Positions 44,152-56,568 of a DNA stretch of 64,000 nucleotides are shown here, piece after piece. The position numbers and the translations under genes are program-made. This stretch comes from Notamacropus eugenii (Eukaryota; Chordata; Mammalia; Diprotodontia; Macropodidae), in the NCBI RefSeq assembly GCF_028372415.1, contig NC_092879.1, forward strand, positions 65,177,651 to 65,241,650, in the 5' to 3' direction. The first letter of the stretch is position 1, and each line of letters opens with the position of its first letter. The notes beneath the pieces are model-generated. The model did no database searches. It saw nothing but the letters and a program-made list of their open reading frames with translations, and was not told the origin of the DNA.

Positions 44152-45019
44152 TTGTCCCATCATACCTATTCTCACCCTCTTTATTTCAAATGTGCATGCA
44201 ATCCTTTGGGATCCTCCACCTTCCCAATGACCCCTCTGTTCCATCCTCCCAGAGTAGATGCATTCCATGCATGGTTAAATATTTTCCCTTTACTGACTGG
44301 TAATTACTGACTCAAGTCATGGGTTCCAGTAGAAAACCACCAAGTAGGTTAGTCTCAGCTTTCCCACTCCTCACCCTCTCCTTTCCCAATGATCATCAAG
44401 ACATACTTCTTACATTAATAGACATTTTGACTGCCCAAACTCCTCAGGATGACATTATAAAACACCTAAAAATTCTGAGACATTCTTCATGCCTCCCCCA
44501 TCGTTAACCTTCTAAGACACATTGCCCAGACCTTGAAAAACTGCAAATGACTTAGACTTTTTCCTGGAAAATGGAAGTGAACTTCATTCAGTCAGCTTGA
44601 GCTTGAGGCTCAGGTGTGGGATAAGGAACAGGATCAGCAGTTAACCTGGATGGGACTTGAGCAGGTCTACCCAGACTATTCCCCTTATTTTACATAGGAG
44701 GTAGCCCTGGGGCACAAAGAAGTTAGCTTGCTCAGGAACCAACTGGTGACAGGCCACAGGGAACATGGACAGGCTGGGTGGGCCCTCTGGGTCTTTCAAT
44801 TCCAAATACAGTGAAGCAGTGAAATCAAGTTGGAGAGGAAATGGGACCAGACAACAGACAGACGTGACCAGGGATGCATGGAACGCCACTGACATAGTAA
44901 TGCAAGCTTTGCCTAACCTCACACAGATGGGACAGAAGTGCCTTGTGCAGGAGGAATCTGCAGCATCTCTCAGATCCATCCCTGTCCTGCTTTTCTCCCT
45001 GTACACATTTTCTTTTTCA

Positions 45020-47525
45020 AAATCATTCAACAGTATTTAAATTACCAAAAGTTAATTGGAGCCAGATTGAGGAAGGTCCAACAGAATAATCATCTAAATT
45101 CCTTGACACATCTGACATTCCCAAGGGAGGTTGGAAAGAAGGTAGAACTTGAAGCTTCACTTAGGAAACACTTGCTAATAATTAGAAATATCCCAAAGTG
45201 GAATGAATCGTCTCAAGACAAAGTGGGTCCCCAGGCCGAGGAACTTGGGCAGCAAAGACCAGCTGACTTCTTGCTGGTTTCCTGCAATGGAGGTCCTTGT
45301 CCAGGAGTTGGACTGAAATGGTCTCAGAATTCTCCTCCACCTTTCTAATTCTGTTCCCACTTGTAACCCATTAAACATGCAGACTGTTTGCAAAACTGGG
45401 AAACAACTGACGGAACTCTCCTGGACATTTCTAGAGTGTTCCCTGCATGACACAATATGATTATATGTAGAGCCCCTAAAAGAAAATTGCCTCCAGGGTT
45501 GTGTTGGCTCTCATGTTAATGTGAATCAGGGAAAAACCTTTTCTATTCCTTCCCAAAAGAACACTGAAAGTAGAACGAGCTCCCATCAATATGACCGCCT
45601 CTCCAGCAATACACAAATGCTGATTCCTTCCATGGAGGGGTGGTCCTCTTAAACTTGCTTTGAGTATCCTGGACCCCTCTGGCAGCTTGGTGAAGACTCA
45701 GAACACTTTCAGAAAAATATCCTTCAATGCAAAACATATATAGGCTTACAAGGGGGACTAATTATGTTGAAATAAAGATGTATTTTCTTTTTCTCCAGCA
45801 TATGTAATGGATGTCCTGAAATGCGTCAGAATGATGCTGCCCTAGGAAAGAGTGTTGCAAGGTAAATGAGGTCATAAAGACATATTTCCTTAGTGCTGCT
45901 TTCATGTTCACTTCCAGTCACAGATGCTCTTATGGTGTGGATGTGCATGCCTTTGTAGAATGTCCACCAGAAGCATTCTTATCCATCGTCCCTTCTGCCC
46001 CCTCTCTCCACCCCTGCCAGGGTCTACCAGTGCTTTTAAGACCTATGAGTCCACGTCACTGTGCACAGAGCAGAGTATTTATTTTCACAGCAGTGGAAAT
46101 CCACCTCTGCTCTCCCTTCTACTTGCCAAAAAGAAATACTGCAATTATGAATTAGTTTACTTAGAGCAGCATACTAAGCCTTCAAGGTGAGTGTTTCTTG
46201 GACAGTGCTTTTTTTTTTTTCTTTTTCTGCTTTGGATCTGTCATGTCAATGAAGTGGAGAACTCTCAGAATGAAAACTTACTCCACAGATGAGCCTCACT
46301 CAGCAGGACTTGGGGAGCTTCCTGGTGAGAGACTTGGCTGTTCCAGGTGGGACTTCCCAACCAGACCTGAAGTCACTTTTCTGATTGCCAGCCTGACCCC
46401 TGTACTGACCACTTCATGTTCCTATTGTCTTTTCCTTAGAGCATGTATTTCAAAGAAAACAAAATACACCATCTATGCCAAAATGACCCTTTTGCCCTCA
46501 GTTGCACTTGACTCATTTTAAGATGGTGACCTAGGAGAACAAAGCACAAAGTCGAAGACAGTGATGTTTTATTACAGGGATGAAACTGGATCTCGAGAAA
46601 ACCTGTTCTCCGTGTTGAATTATGTCACTGTTTCCCAATTTTGTCTCTCTTTTCATGATTTAATGGGGACAAGATGCATGGGCTGCTACTTTCAATGGAT
46701 CTGCTGGAAACATGTCATTCGATATACCATTCCATGGAATGTAGAATTCCATGGCAAAGAAACTCCAGGCTTGACAGCTATGCCAAGAAAGCTGAAAGTT
46801 TAAAAGGAAGTCACTGCAAATGGCGGGAGGTAATTAATATTGTCAGAAAGTGGAGTAAGATAAGTAGCAAACAAAATGTGAAGGAAACTCCCGGCAGCAG
46901 GCAAAAGGAGCGCCACTAGTGATAGAGCAGAAAGTGCTCAGTTCCCTTCTCTAGGAGTAAGGCTAGAGATGACTTTCTAATCCCTAAGGCAGACCTATTC
47001 CTTTGTCTGCAGGAAAATCATCCGTGGCTTCAGTCAGGAAGCAGAAGCTTCCTTCAGTCAGGTAAATCACTAAGCAGGAACATAAAAGCTCACTTTCCAT
47101 GAGACCTCTTCTGAATCTCCAGTTCCCTCAATACTCATTCCTAGATAGACCAGTGGAGTGCCCAATTTGGAGGAGGCAGAACACTGCTGCAGAAACCCAG
47201 ACTAAGTTTCCAATACATCTTTGCTGTCTTGGTCCAAAACATCATGGATTCAACTGGATTAAACGAGTGCAAGGAGCTTCTCAATTCAAATCATCTCCTA
47301 TCTCTAGGTCTATACCAACTGCCCCCAGGCCCAAAAGTGCTTTCCTGTTCCTCCTTCACTTCTCAGCATTCCCGGGTTCTCTCAGGATCATTTCAAGCAT
47401 CCCCTTCTATACAGGGCCTTGGCCAGTTTCCGGGCCACTAGGACCTCTCCTTCCAAAGGAACCTCCCATCTACTTTGTATGTGTCTTGCATGTTGCTCTA
47501 CATGGACATATTGGCTTTAGCTAGC
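45020..47525. other. Unrecognised shared block after gene 6
   Basis: Counterpart of 9180-11665, with a few percent difference. The frames at 44938-45348 and 46674-46919 resemble those after gene 1 but show mostly replacement changes. Confidence 0.5.
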
Positions 47526-47534
47526 AGACACAGT

Positions 47535-47755
47535 AGATAGGGAGCCAGCCCTGGGATCAAGAAGATTGGAGTTCAGGTTCTGTCTCAGATAATGCAGAGC
47601 TCTGTGACCCTAGTCAGATCATTGTTTAAAAACTGCCTCAAGTTCACCATCTGCAAATTGAAGATAATGAATGCACCTCCCAGGGTTGTTGTGAGGACCA
47701 GTTGAGGTGGAAGAATAAATGTCTGATCTCTTCCCCTTATACAACAGGCAGCAAG
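47535..47755 (+). mobile_element. THER1/MIR-like SINE
   Basis: Counterpart of 11680-11895. Confidence 0.7.
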
Positions 47756-47784
47756 GTCGCATGGAAGGGATAGAGCCCTGTCCG

Positions 47785-48005
47785 CATCAGTCCCTGTGTC
47801 CCCATGTATCTGTGCATGTATTTCCATCAGTCTGTGTGTCTGCCATCAGTCTCTCCATGTTTCCCCACCTGTGCTTGTATCCTCATCTGTCCTTGTCTCC
47901 CCATTGGTTTGTGTGTACCCATATGCCTGTTTCTCTCTCTGTGCTTGTGTCCCCATCTCTCTGTCTATGTGTGCCCATCTGTCCGTGTGTCCCCATATGT
48001 CCTTC
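47785..48005. repeat. Minisatellite, TGTGTCCCCATCTGTCTG type
   Basis: Counterpart of 11930-12200, about 50 bp shorter by unit loss. Confidence 0.9.
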
Positions 48006-49057
48006 ACTAGACACTTTTGAAAGACCTCCTGCTGTGGTTGTTGCTCCCTTGGTTGGTTCCTGTACTTTTCCTTGGAGGTCACTGAGGGCCATTGCTTGTG
48101 TTTCTTTCAGCATGTCTGTGCTCTCTCTAGGCTGAGGGATAGGGCCAGGGTCCCTGCATCCAAAATTTGTCTGGGCCTATTTCTTTTAAGCAATTTGTTA
48201 CCAGATTGAGTTTTGTTTTGTTTTGGGTTTTTTTTTTTGCATGTTCTTCTCCTCTTTCCCTGTAGAGTTCATTTGGGGGATTGTGGCCTAGTTCCTGGGG
48301 TCCCTCTTGATAAAGGGGCTGTTTCCTCTTTAGTAACTGTTCATGGGTCATTTTAGTGTGTTGCTACTGGCACCTCAGTTGGGATCCTATGCTGTGAATC
48401 GTTCCGTAGGTCTTAGATTTATTTGTGCAGATGCCCCTTCTGTGTCCTGGGTCTTCATTTCAGACCACTGTAGGTACTTTGGTCATTTCCATGTATATAC
48501 TGGAACCTTCTTGGGTCGATCGACATTCTGTAGATAGATTTCCGTAGTGTCTGCTAAAACCCATCCTCAGTACCTACTGTGAGTGACTGATTTCTGGGTG
48601 GATACTGGCTGACTATTCACTTTTGTTCACCAGGGCGACACTCTTCACGTATTTTGGCAATGTTCGGGCTGCATTTTTGCTCCACTTTCCACTTTCCCTG
48701 TAGACTGAAGGATGGCCTTGGGATCAAGTGTAATAAGTGGAGACATCTCTAGGATCATTGGTAAGGCCCAAGTAGCTGGCATACTGACTTCCTCTGCATG
48801 GACTCTCTTGTTGTGCTTTCTGACAGTCTTTCTCACTGAGCAACTGATTTAGGTGATTTAGTTGAGATCCTAATATCCGTCATGGTTGAGGAAATGTTGA
48901 AGGTCCCAAGAACTTCTTTTGACAGGTTTGAGGGGCTCTGTTCTGGTCCTTGGAAGGGCCCCCTGCTGTGCCTGTGGTCTAAAAGTTCTGGGTTTTGTTT
49001 CAGAATCATCAGGACATTTTCCCAGTAACCACCATGTCCTTGGATCAATGGTTGTAG
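48005..49057. repeat. Filler tandem repeat block
   Basis: Diverged monomer with landmark near 48460. It matches 12200-13240 up to GGATCAATGGTTGTAGTGT, then switches into minisatellite. No gene seen. Confidence 0.7.
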
Positions 49058-50232
49058 TGTCCATCTGTCTGTGTGTCTCCTCTCTGTACTTGTCTTACCC
49101 TCTGTGTGTCCCCAGTGTCCTGATTTTGTGTCCCCATCTGGCTGTTTGTGTGTCCCCACGTGTCTGTCTGTGTGTTCCATCTGTCTCTGTGTCCTCTTTT
49201 GTCTCTCCGTGTGCCCCATCCATGTGTGTGTCCCCATCTGTTTTTCTGAGTGTCTCCATCAGTCTGCGTATGTGTCCCCATGTGGCTGTCATTGTTTCTC
49301 AATCTGTTTCCCATTCTGTCCATCCGTGTGTCCCCATGTGTCTGTGTGCCCCCATATGTCTGTCTGTGTTTCCCCTTCCGTTGGTCTATGCCCCGCCTGT
49401 GTGTCCATGTTTCCCCACCAGTGCTTGAATTCTGATCTGTCTGTCCATGAATCTCCATTGTTCTGTCCTTGTGTCCCCACCTGTCCGTGTCCCCATCTCT
49501 CTGTATGTTTGTCCCCATGTGTCTGTCTGTGTGTTTCTATCACTATGAGTGTTCCCATCTCTTCATGTGGCTCCTGTCTGTCTTTGTATCACTTCTCAGT
49601 CTGTATATCCCTGTTCTTTCTCTCCATGTTTCCCCAGCTGTGCATACATCCTCATCTGTCCATGTGTCTCCATGCATCTGTCCGTGTTTTTCCATCTCTA
49701 CCGTGTTTGGTCATCTGTCCATGTGTACCCCATCTGTCTGTCCATGTTTCCCCACCTGTCCATGTCTCCTCGTCTGTCTGTCCGTGTATCCCCATCTGCC
49801 TGTCCATGTGTCGCCATCTGTCTATGTGTCCCCATATGTGTGTTTTTGTGTCCCCGTGAGTCTGTGTGTCTCCTATCTATCCATGTGTTCTACTCTCTCT
49901 TCCCATGTGTCCCTATCTTTCTGTGCCTGTGTCACCATCTGCGCTTCTGTCCTTTTTGATCTGTCTCTGTGCCCCGTTCAGTCTCTGTGTTCGCATCTCT
50001 CTGTGTTTCCCCATACGTCTCAGTATTGTCTGCGTGTCTGCTCTGTCTGTGTGTCCCCCATCTATCCGTCCATGTTTCCCCACCTGTCCCTGTGCCCCCA
50101 TCTGCCTGTCTGAGTTTCCCCATCTGTCTTTGTATCTCCCATCTGTCCATGTGCTCTACTCTGTGTGTCCATGTGTCCCCATAGGTCTGTGTGTTCCCTC
50201 TCTGTCTGTTTGTGTGTCCCCATCTGTCCCTC
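49058..50232. repeat. Minisatellite, longest array
   Basis: Nearly 1.2 kb of TGTGTCCCCATCTGTCTG-type units. At the equivalent point in the first unit (about 13236) filler continues instead. Open frames up to 262 residues are composition artefacts. Confidence 0.93.
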
Positions 50233-53227
50233 ACTAGAGGCTTTTGGTAGACGTCTACTATGGTTGCTGGCACCTAGGATGGTTCTTGTATTTTCCCTCT
50301 CAGGGCACTGAGTCCCATTGCTTGTGTTCGTTTCAGCATGACCCTTTGCCTGTGTTCCCTCTCGAGGCTGAGGCAGAGCACCATTGTCCCTGCATCCAAA
50401 AGCTCTCTGGGCCTATTTCTTTGAAGCAACTTGTTGTAAGCAACCTCATAGGGTTGAATTTTTTTCTTGCACATTCTTCTCCTCTTTCCCTGAGGATTTC
50501 ATTTGGGGGATTGTGGCCGACGTCCTGGGGTCGTTCTTGAAAAAACAGGCTATCTACTCTCGAGATATCACTTTAGCAGTTGATACAGGCACCACAGTTG
50601 GGACCCTATGCTGTGAATCATTCCCTAGATATTACGGTATTTTTGTGCACATTCCTATCCTATGTCCTGAGTCTCGATTTCAGACCATTGTAGGTACTCT
50701 GGTCATTTTCATGCATACACTGGAACCCTCCTGGGCCCATAGGCAGTCTGTGGATAGATTTCTTGATTGTCTGATACAGGTCATCCTCTGCCCCCACTGA
50801 AAGACTGAATTCAGGGTGGACCCTGGCTGTGCATTCTCTTTTCCTGACCAGGGGCATGCTTTGGGGGAATTTTGGCCTAGTTCCTGCTGTGCTTTTGCAC
50901 CACTGTTCTTTATCAGGGCTGCATACAGCTGGTGGATCCCCTTTATGGAATGTAGACCAGAGTGCAAACAAGGAGCCACTGTGTGAGGGCCTGGCCCCTG
51001 GATGGGATTTTGGGGAAGATTCTTTACTGTCTGCCTGGGTCTTGATGTTGGCCCCTTCTGGTGCCTCTGTCCTTTATATGTACACTGTGCTATTGTCTTT
51101 GGCAGACATACAGCCTGTGGACAGATTTCTGATACGTTTGCCAGAGCACACCCACAGGCTCCCTACTGTGAACGACTGAATTCTGGCTGGATTTGGGCTG
51201 TCCATTCCCTTCCTTGAGCAGGAGTACGCTTTGGGTGTACGTTGGCTTAGGAGTGGCTTTGCTTTGCTTCCATTGGACTTTCTGCAATTTGCACCGTGTT
51301 GGCTAAGGAATGTGAAGGAATGTGAACCAGAGTGTGATGTAGACCCCCGCCCCGGGGTAAAGGCCTGTGTTTTGATTGGGATTTTGTGGAAGATCCCCTT
51401 TCTCTTTCCCTGGGTTTCCATTTCGGGTGCTTCTTGTCCATGTCCTGCTTTCCCTCAAGCCTGAAGGATTGCCTTGGTACCACATGTAGTCAGTGGGGTC
51501 CTTTCTAGGGTCACATGTAAAGCCCAAGAAGCTGGATTGCTGACTGCTTCAGCATGGGCTTCCTTGTTGCTTTCTGACTCATTCTCTGGGCAGTTGGTTG
51601 AGGGGATTCTGTTTGAGATGCCATTGTCAGTCATGACTGAGGGAATATAAAAGGTTAGAAGCACTTCTTTTGACAGATCTGAGGGGGTCTGGTCTGTGGA
51701 CCTTGCCAGGACCCCTGCTGTGCCAGCGTCTCCAAGTCTGGGGCTTTCTTTCCCAAACCTTCTCTTTGTGGTATGGCACACTTAGCAGGGAATTTGCCCC
51801 CACACCGATGCACCAACGCATCCAGGAGGCTATTCTCAGTACCCAGAATGTCCCTGGATCCATTTCTTTGGGGTTCCCTCACCATTGCCTTTGGCTACTC
51901 TCTGTGTCTCCATCTGTCTGTCTGTCTCTCTGTGTGATTTCTTTAGTGCCTGCTGTAGCCCAGCCTCAACCACCCATCTTGAGTGACAGAATTCTGGGGG
52001 GATTCTGGCCATTCAAACCCTCTTCCTAACCAGGGGCATCCTTGGGGGGTATTCTGGCTTCATTCTAGCTTTGTTTTTTCCTCGATTCTGCAATGGCAGG
52101 TCTTTAAGCTGTTGGTGGATCCAGGTTAGGGAATATGGCCTAGATTCCATGGGCAACCGCTGTGGTGAAGGCCGGCAGTATGGATTGGATTTTGTGCAAG
52201 ATTCCCTTTCTCTCTTCCTGGGTCTCCATGTCAGATGCTTCTGTTCCTCTTCCTGCTTTCCTTGTAGAGTGAAGGATTGCCTTGGGACCAATGTAGTCAA
52301 TGGAGAGGTTCCTAGGGTGACTTCTGAAGCCCAAGTAACTGGCTCAATGAGTGCTTCAGTAAGGGCTTTCTTGGTGACTTCTCTGACTCTTTTGTGCTGG
52401 GCAGCTGCCTAAGGGGATCCTGGTTGAGATCCTCTTGTCAGTCAGGATTCAGGGAATATTCAAGGTCAAGAGAACATCTCTGATAGATTTCAGGTGATCT
52501 GCTTCGTGTTCCAGGACTCTCACTTCCAAAGAAATGCTTAATGTGAATGATCACGGTGACAAAAATCCAGTCTCCCAGGCATGAGGATTTATAGCTGCAC
52601 TGGCTTCAGGATGGATCTGAATTTGGTTTTCCATTCTTTGCCTAAAGACCTGTAGGGTCCATATATATCTATAAACTGTGACATGCTCTGTGTTCACAGT
52701 GTTTGTAGAGGGACTGAGATTTTCACTCAGAAAGTCTGGAAGGAGTAGTAAAGAACCTAGATGGGGATGAGACTTTGGGGAAGATTCCTCTCCTCTCTGC
52801 CTGGGCCTACATTTCAGCCCCTATTGGTGCCTCTGTCCTTTCTATGTACTCTGTGCCATTGTGCTCGACATACACACTGTCTGTGGATAGATTTCTGCTT
52901 TGTTCGCCAGAGCACACCGACAGATTCCCTACTGTGAATGATTAAATCCTGGCTGGATTGGGGCTGTCCATTCCCTTCCTTGACCAGGGACACACTTTTT
53001 GGATGCTTGAGCCTCGTACTGGCTGTGCTTTTCCTCCATTGCACTTTCTAAGTTTTGCACACTGTTGGTGGATGGTTGTGAGGGAATGTGGCCAAGAGTG
53101 TATTGTATGTCCCCCTGCAGTGAAGGATGTTGTCACGTATGAAATTTTGTGGGAGATTCTCTTTCTCTATCCTGGTGTCCCCATTTCAGGAGCTTCTGGT
53201 CCTCTTCTTGCTTTCCCTCCAGCATGA
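50233..53227. repeat. Filler tandem repeat block
   Basis: Landmarks near 50680, 51045 and 52815, with second sub-monomers at 51420, 52235 and 53190. From about 52515 it matches 20310-21010. No gene seen. Confidence 0.75.
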
Positions 53228-54015
53228 TGTATCTTTCTGTGTGTCCCCATCTGTTCCACTAGTCCCCTTCTTTCTGGGTGTCCCCATCAATCCGTCTGTG
53301 TATCTCCTATCTCTCTGTGTGTCCCCATCTGCTTATCCGTGCATCCTCATCTGTTGAGACCCATCTGTCCGTGTCTCCTCTCTGTCCCAGTGTTCCCCTC
53401 TGTGTGTCCCCAACGTCTTGATTTTGTATCCCCATCTGCCTGTCTGTGTGTCCCTCAAGTGTCTGTCTGCTTGTTTCCATCTGTCTCTGTGTCCTCATTT
53501 GTCTCTCCGTGTGTCCCATCTAGCTCTGTGTCCCTATCTGTCCATGTCTCTCATATCTCTTCTTGTGTCCCCATCTATCTGTGTGTCCCCATCTGTTTTT
53601 CCAAGTGTCTCCATCAGTCTGTGAATGTGTCCCCATCTGTTTGTCACTGTTTCCCTATCTTTGTTCCCCAATCAGTCTGTCCTCAATTGTCTGTGTGTCC
53701 CCATCTGCCCATCCTTGTGTCCCCATCAGTCTCTGTGTCCCCATGTGTCTGTCCGTGTTTCCTTTTCTCTTGGTGTATCCCCCACCTGTCTGTCCATGTT
53801 TCCCCACCAATCTTTGCATCCTCATCTGTCTGTCCATGCATGCCCATCTCTCTGTCCTTGTGCTCCATCTGTCTGTTCACGTTTCCCCATCTCTCCCTGT
53901 GTCCCCATATGTCTTTGTGTCTCCTGTCTGTGCTATGTTCCACTCTGTCTGTCCCTGTGTCTCCATCGGTCTGTGTGTCCCCTCTCTGTCTGTTTATGTG
54001 TCCCCATCTGTTCCT
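53228..54015. repeat. Minisatellite, counterpart of 21015-21830
   Basis: Near-identical to the earlier array with small unit gains and losses. It starts at the same filler position. Confidence 0.93.
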
Positions 54016-54525
54016 TCCTAGAGGCTCTTGGTAGAGCTCTAGCTATGGTTGCTTCTACCTTGGATGGTTTCTGTATTTTCCCTCTCAGGGCACTGAGACC
54101 CATTGCTTGTGATCCTTTCAGCATGACCCTTAGTGTGTGTTCCCTCTCGAGGCAGGGGCAGAGTACCAGTGTCCCTGCATCTTAAAGCTCTCTGGGCTGA
54201 CCCAGCTGAGCCTTTCTGGCCAAGCTGCTACCACTTGCATTGACCACTTACCTTTCCCAATCTTTCCCCACCTTCCAGCCCCCAAACAAAAATCTGACTC
54301 AGTTAGACACTCTTTCTCCAATAATCAGTTCCTCCTGCTCATGGCTCTCTGAGTCCTTTCCCTGGATCTCAGCTTAGATCCCAGACAAAGAAGCTTTGCA
54401 GATTGTGAACCATCTTTCTGGTTTTTCTCAATGGGATCTGGTAGGTCTGAACCAAATAGAAGTTTGAAAGTTATTGGATAAACCTCCTACAGAAAAGTTT
54501 CTTTTATTAAAAATCATTATATATC
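54016..54525 (+). other. Filler remnant and distal 5' flank of gene 7
   Basis: Matches 21831-22315, with about 20 bp more around CCTGCATCTTAAAGCTCTCT. No gene seen. Confidence 0.55.
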
Positions 54526-54529
54526 ATTA

Positions 54530-54727
54530 TAGGCAGTATCCTGTAGTGGGCCAAGTTCGGGACTTGGGAAGTCAGAGGACCTGGGTTTGAACTGAGCCTC
54601 CCTTAGTAGCTGTGTCTCACTGGGCAAGTTATGTAACCTCTGTGCCTCTGTTTCCTCCTTCGTTGAATTTCATGGACTGTGATGTCCCTTCCTGACTTCA
54701 CACCTGTGATCCTATGACTGTGACCTT
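54530..54727 (+). mobile_element. CORE-SINE before gene 7
   Basis: Counterpart of 22316-22515. Confidence 0.75.
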
Positions 54728-55509
54728 GTTTCCACAGGAAATGTCAGGGTTTCTCTCCCCCATAAAGCACACCGTTGAATTATGTTTTATTTTTGTCTCT
54801 CTTTTCTTTCAGCAATTAGGATTAAAAAAATCCCCTGAAATTTAAAATCCACTTATAAAGACTAGAGAAATGAATTGAGGGATGAATGGTAACCCTTGGC
54901 CTGGCTAAAAGTTTGCCCAGCACCTGCGCTCTCCCGGGGTCCTTTGTGGTTCCCAGCAACCTCTTTGCTCTTCCAAAGGATCCCCTCCCCTCCAGTTCTT
55001 TGGCACGATCTCAGCATCCCAGAGGGGTGTGATATGTTACTTACCAGGCCTGAGCCCTGTGGCTCTCCCTCGGAGTGATCCCCTTCCTTCCTTCCCCCAC
55101 CCTGTGTTCCCCTCTGCCTCTCCATTGGCCCTTCTCTGTGGCCCCAGTCTGGCCCAGGTCTTTGGCTACCCAGTGCTGAATGCTGTCCAGACTCCCTCCT
55201 TGTTGGTTTGGCCACCTCCTTGCCTGGATAGATTGCTTGCGAGATGTCCTTCTTGCTCTGCAAGGACCCAGGAAACCCTATATCTCCAGCCCCACTTCCA
55301 CTATAGCTCTGACTCCAGGGACCTCTGTCGGGATGCTTATGCAATCAATGGCGTGTTCCATTTGAACCCCTCCCCCCCACACACAATGCTCATCTCCTCA
55401 CTATGTTGGGTTCTGTTGCTGGGGTGAGCTGTGGCTTTCCCTCTCTCTCTCTCCAGGCAGTTCCCTGTTGGCCCAGGTCCTCCTCCCCTGCAGCTGGCAG
55501 CCGCGGGAC
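54728..55509 (+). promoter_or_regulatory. Gene 7 proximal 5' flank with TATA box
   Basis: TATAAA at 54854-54859, 656 bp before the ATG. Inverted CCAAT near 55122-55128. Pyrimidine tract and CTCCCCTGCAG lie before the ATG. Confidence 0.45.
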
Positions 55510-56568
55510 ATGGAAGAACAAGAAACCAGGGAGGCCTTGGGGCATATGGCCCAGGCCACCCGATACATGTGCTTTGGGCTGTGGAGAAGGAAGCCCAACT
55601 ACGGGAAGGCTGCCAGCAAGTATAAGCAGGCCACCTTAGCCTTCCTCAGGGCCAAGAGGCTGGAGGAGGCTGCAGAAGCCTTCCTCAAGGAAGCTGAGTC
55701 CCATGAGAAAAACAGAGCGCCCCTCTGTGCGGCAATGGCCTATGAGCAAGCTGGCCTGTACCTGAGCAAGTCCAACCACCTGCAGGAGATGGCCCAGGCT
55801 CTCAAACAGGCTGTCTCCTGGTACCTGCAGTGTGGAGAGGCAAACATCGCAGCCTGGATCTTGAGGAGCTCCAGTGAGCTACTGGAGAGCCAGATCCCTC
55901 ACCAGGTGGTGTGCCTCTACCAGAGGGCATCCCAGTTATTTGAGGAGGAGTCCCGCTTCCTGAAGGTCCTGGACTTCACTGGCCGAGCCTCCAAGGTGCT
56001 GGTGAGGCACAAGCGCTACGGGGACGCTGCTATCTCCCTCGGCCAGGAGAAGCGCTTGTATGTCAAGGCAGAGGGCTTCCCTGTGTGCCACTGGAGAGCC
56101 CTGGCGCAGTGCCTATCCCACCTGTGTGACCTGGATTTCGCTGCTGCCTCCACCTGCCTGGAAGATAGCTGTATATATTTTCCCAATTTCACAAGCACTG
56201 CTGAGTTCATGGCGATGGTAACTTTGCTGAATTGCTACGAAGACAAGGACCAAGAAGGAGTGAACTGGGTCTGCCGGTTTCCTGTCTTCAAACACCTGGA
56301 CAAGGAATACAGGAAGATGACCACATTCCTGAAGGTACCTGGCGTCGAGAACCTGAAGACCAGTCTTTTGCCACCTTCATCCACATGCATGTCCCCTTCC
56401 AACATCGAAAAGCAAGCAACCTCAACAACAAATAAGGAGGAGGGGGTGGAGGAGAAGAATGTGGAGAACCTGGAGGAGGACATTAAGGAGGAGGAGGAGA
56501 AATTGGAAGAGAAAGAGGAAGAAGAGGAACATAGGATCTCTCTCTCCATGGAATGTACCATCTGCTAA
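55510..56568 (+). CDS. Gamma-SNAP-like retrogene 7, intact
   Basis: 352 residues, the intact counterpart of gene 3, with CGA (Arg159) where gene 3 has TGA. Core marks: CFGLWRRKPNYGKAASKYKQ, AAMAYEQAGLYLSKSNHLQE, LYQRASQLFEEESRFLKVLD, KVLVRHKRYGDAAISLGQEK. Two features set genes 3 and 7 apart from 1 and 6: CDLDFAAASTCLEDSC in place of CDLDFPAACKCL, and NWVCRFPVFKHLDKEYRKM. The acidic tail (EEDIKEEEEKLEEKEEEEEH) ends MECTIC. G at -3 and +4. Poly(A) signal AATAAA at 56617-56622. A gamma-SNAP-like adaptor role is inferred from the family only. Confidence 0.85.
   Translation: MEEQETREALGHMAQATRYMCFGLWRRKPNYGKAASKYKQATLAFLRAKRLEEAAEAFLKEAESHEKNRAPLCAAMAYEQAGLYLSKSNHLQEMAQALKQAVSWYLQCGEANIAAWILRSSSELLESQIPHQVVCLYQRASQLFEEESRFLKVLDFTGRASKVLVRHKRYGDAAISLGQEKRLYVKAEGFPVCHWRALAQCLSHLCDLDFAAASTCLEDSCIYFPNFTSTAEFMAMVTLLNCYEDKDQEGVNWVCRFPVFKHLDKEYRKMTTFLKVPGVENLKTSLLPPSSTCMSPSNIEKQATSTTNKEEGVEEKNVENLEEDIKEEEEKLEEKEEEEEHRISLSMECTIC

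Larger units (their letters stand above)
44018..45020. other. Gene 6 3' flank
   Basis: Cassette 3' flank: AATAAA, GT tract, reversed MIR-like fragment at about 44650-44740. No gene seen. Confidence 0.6.
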
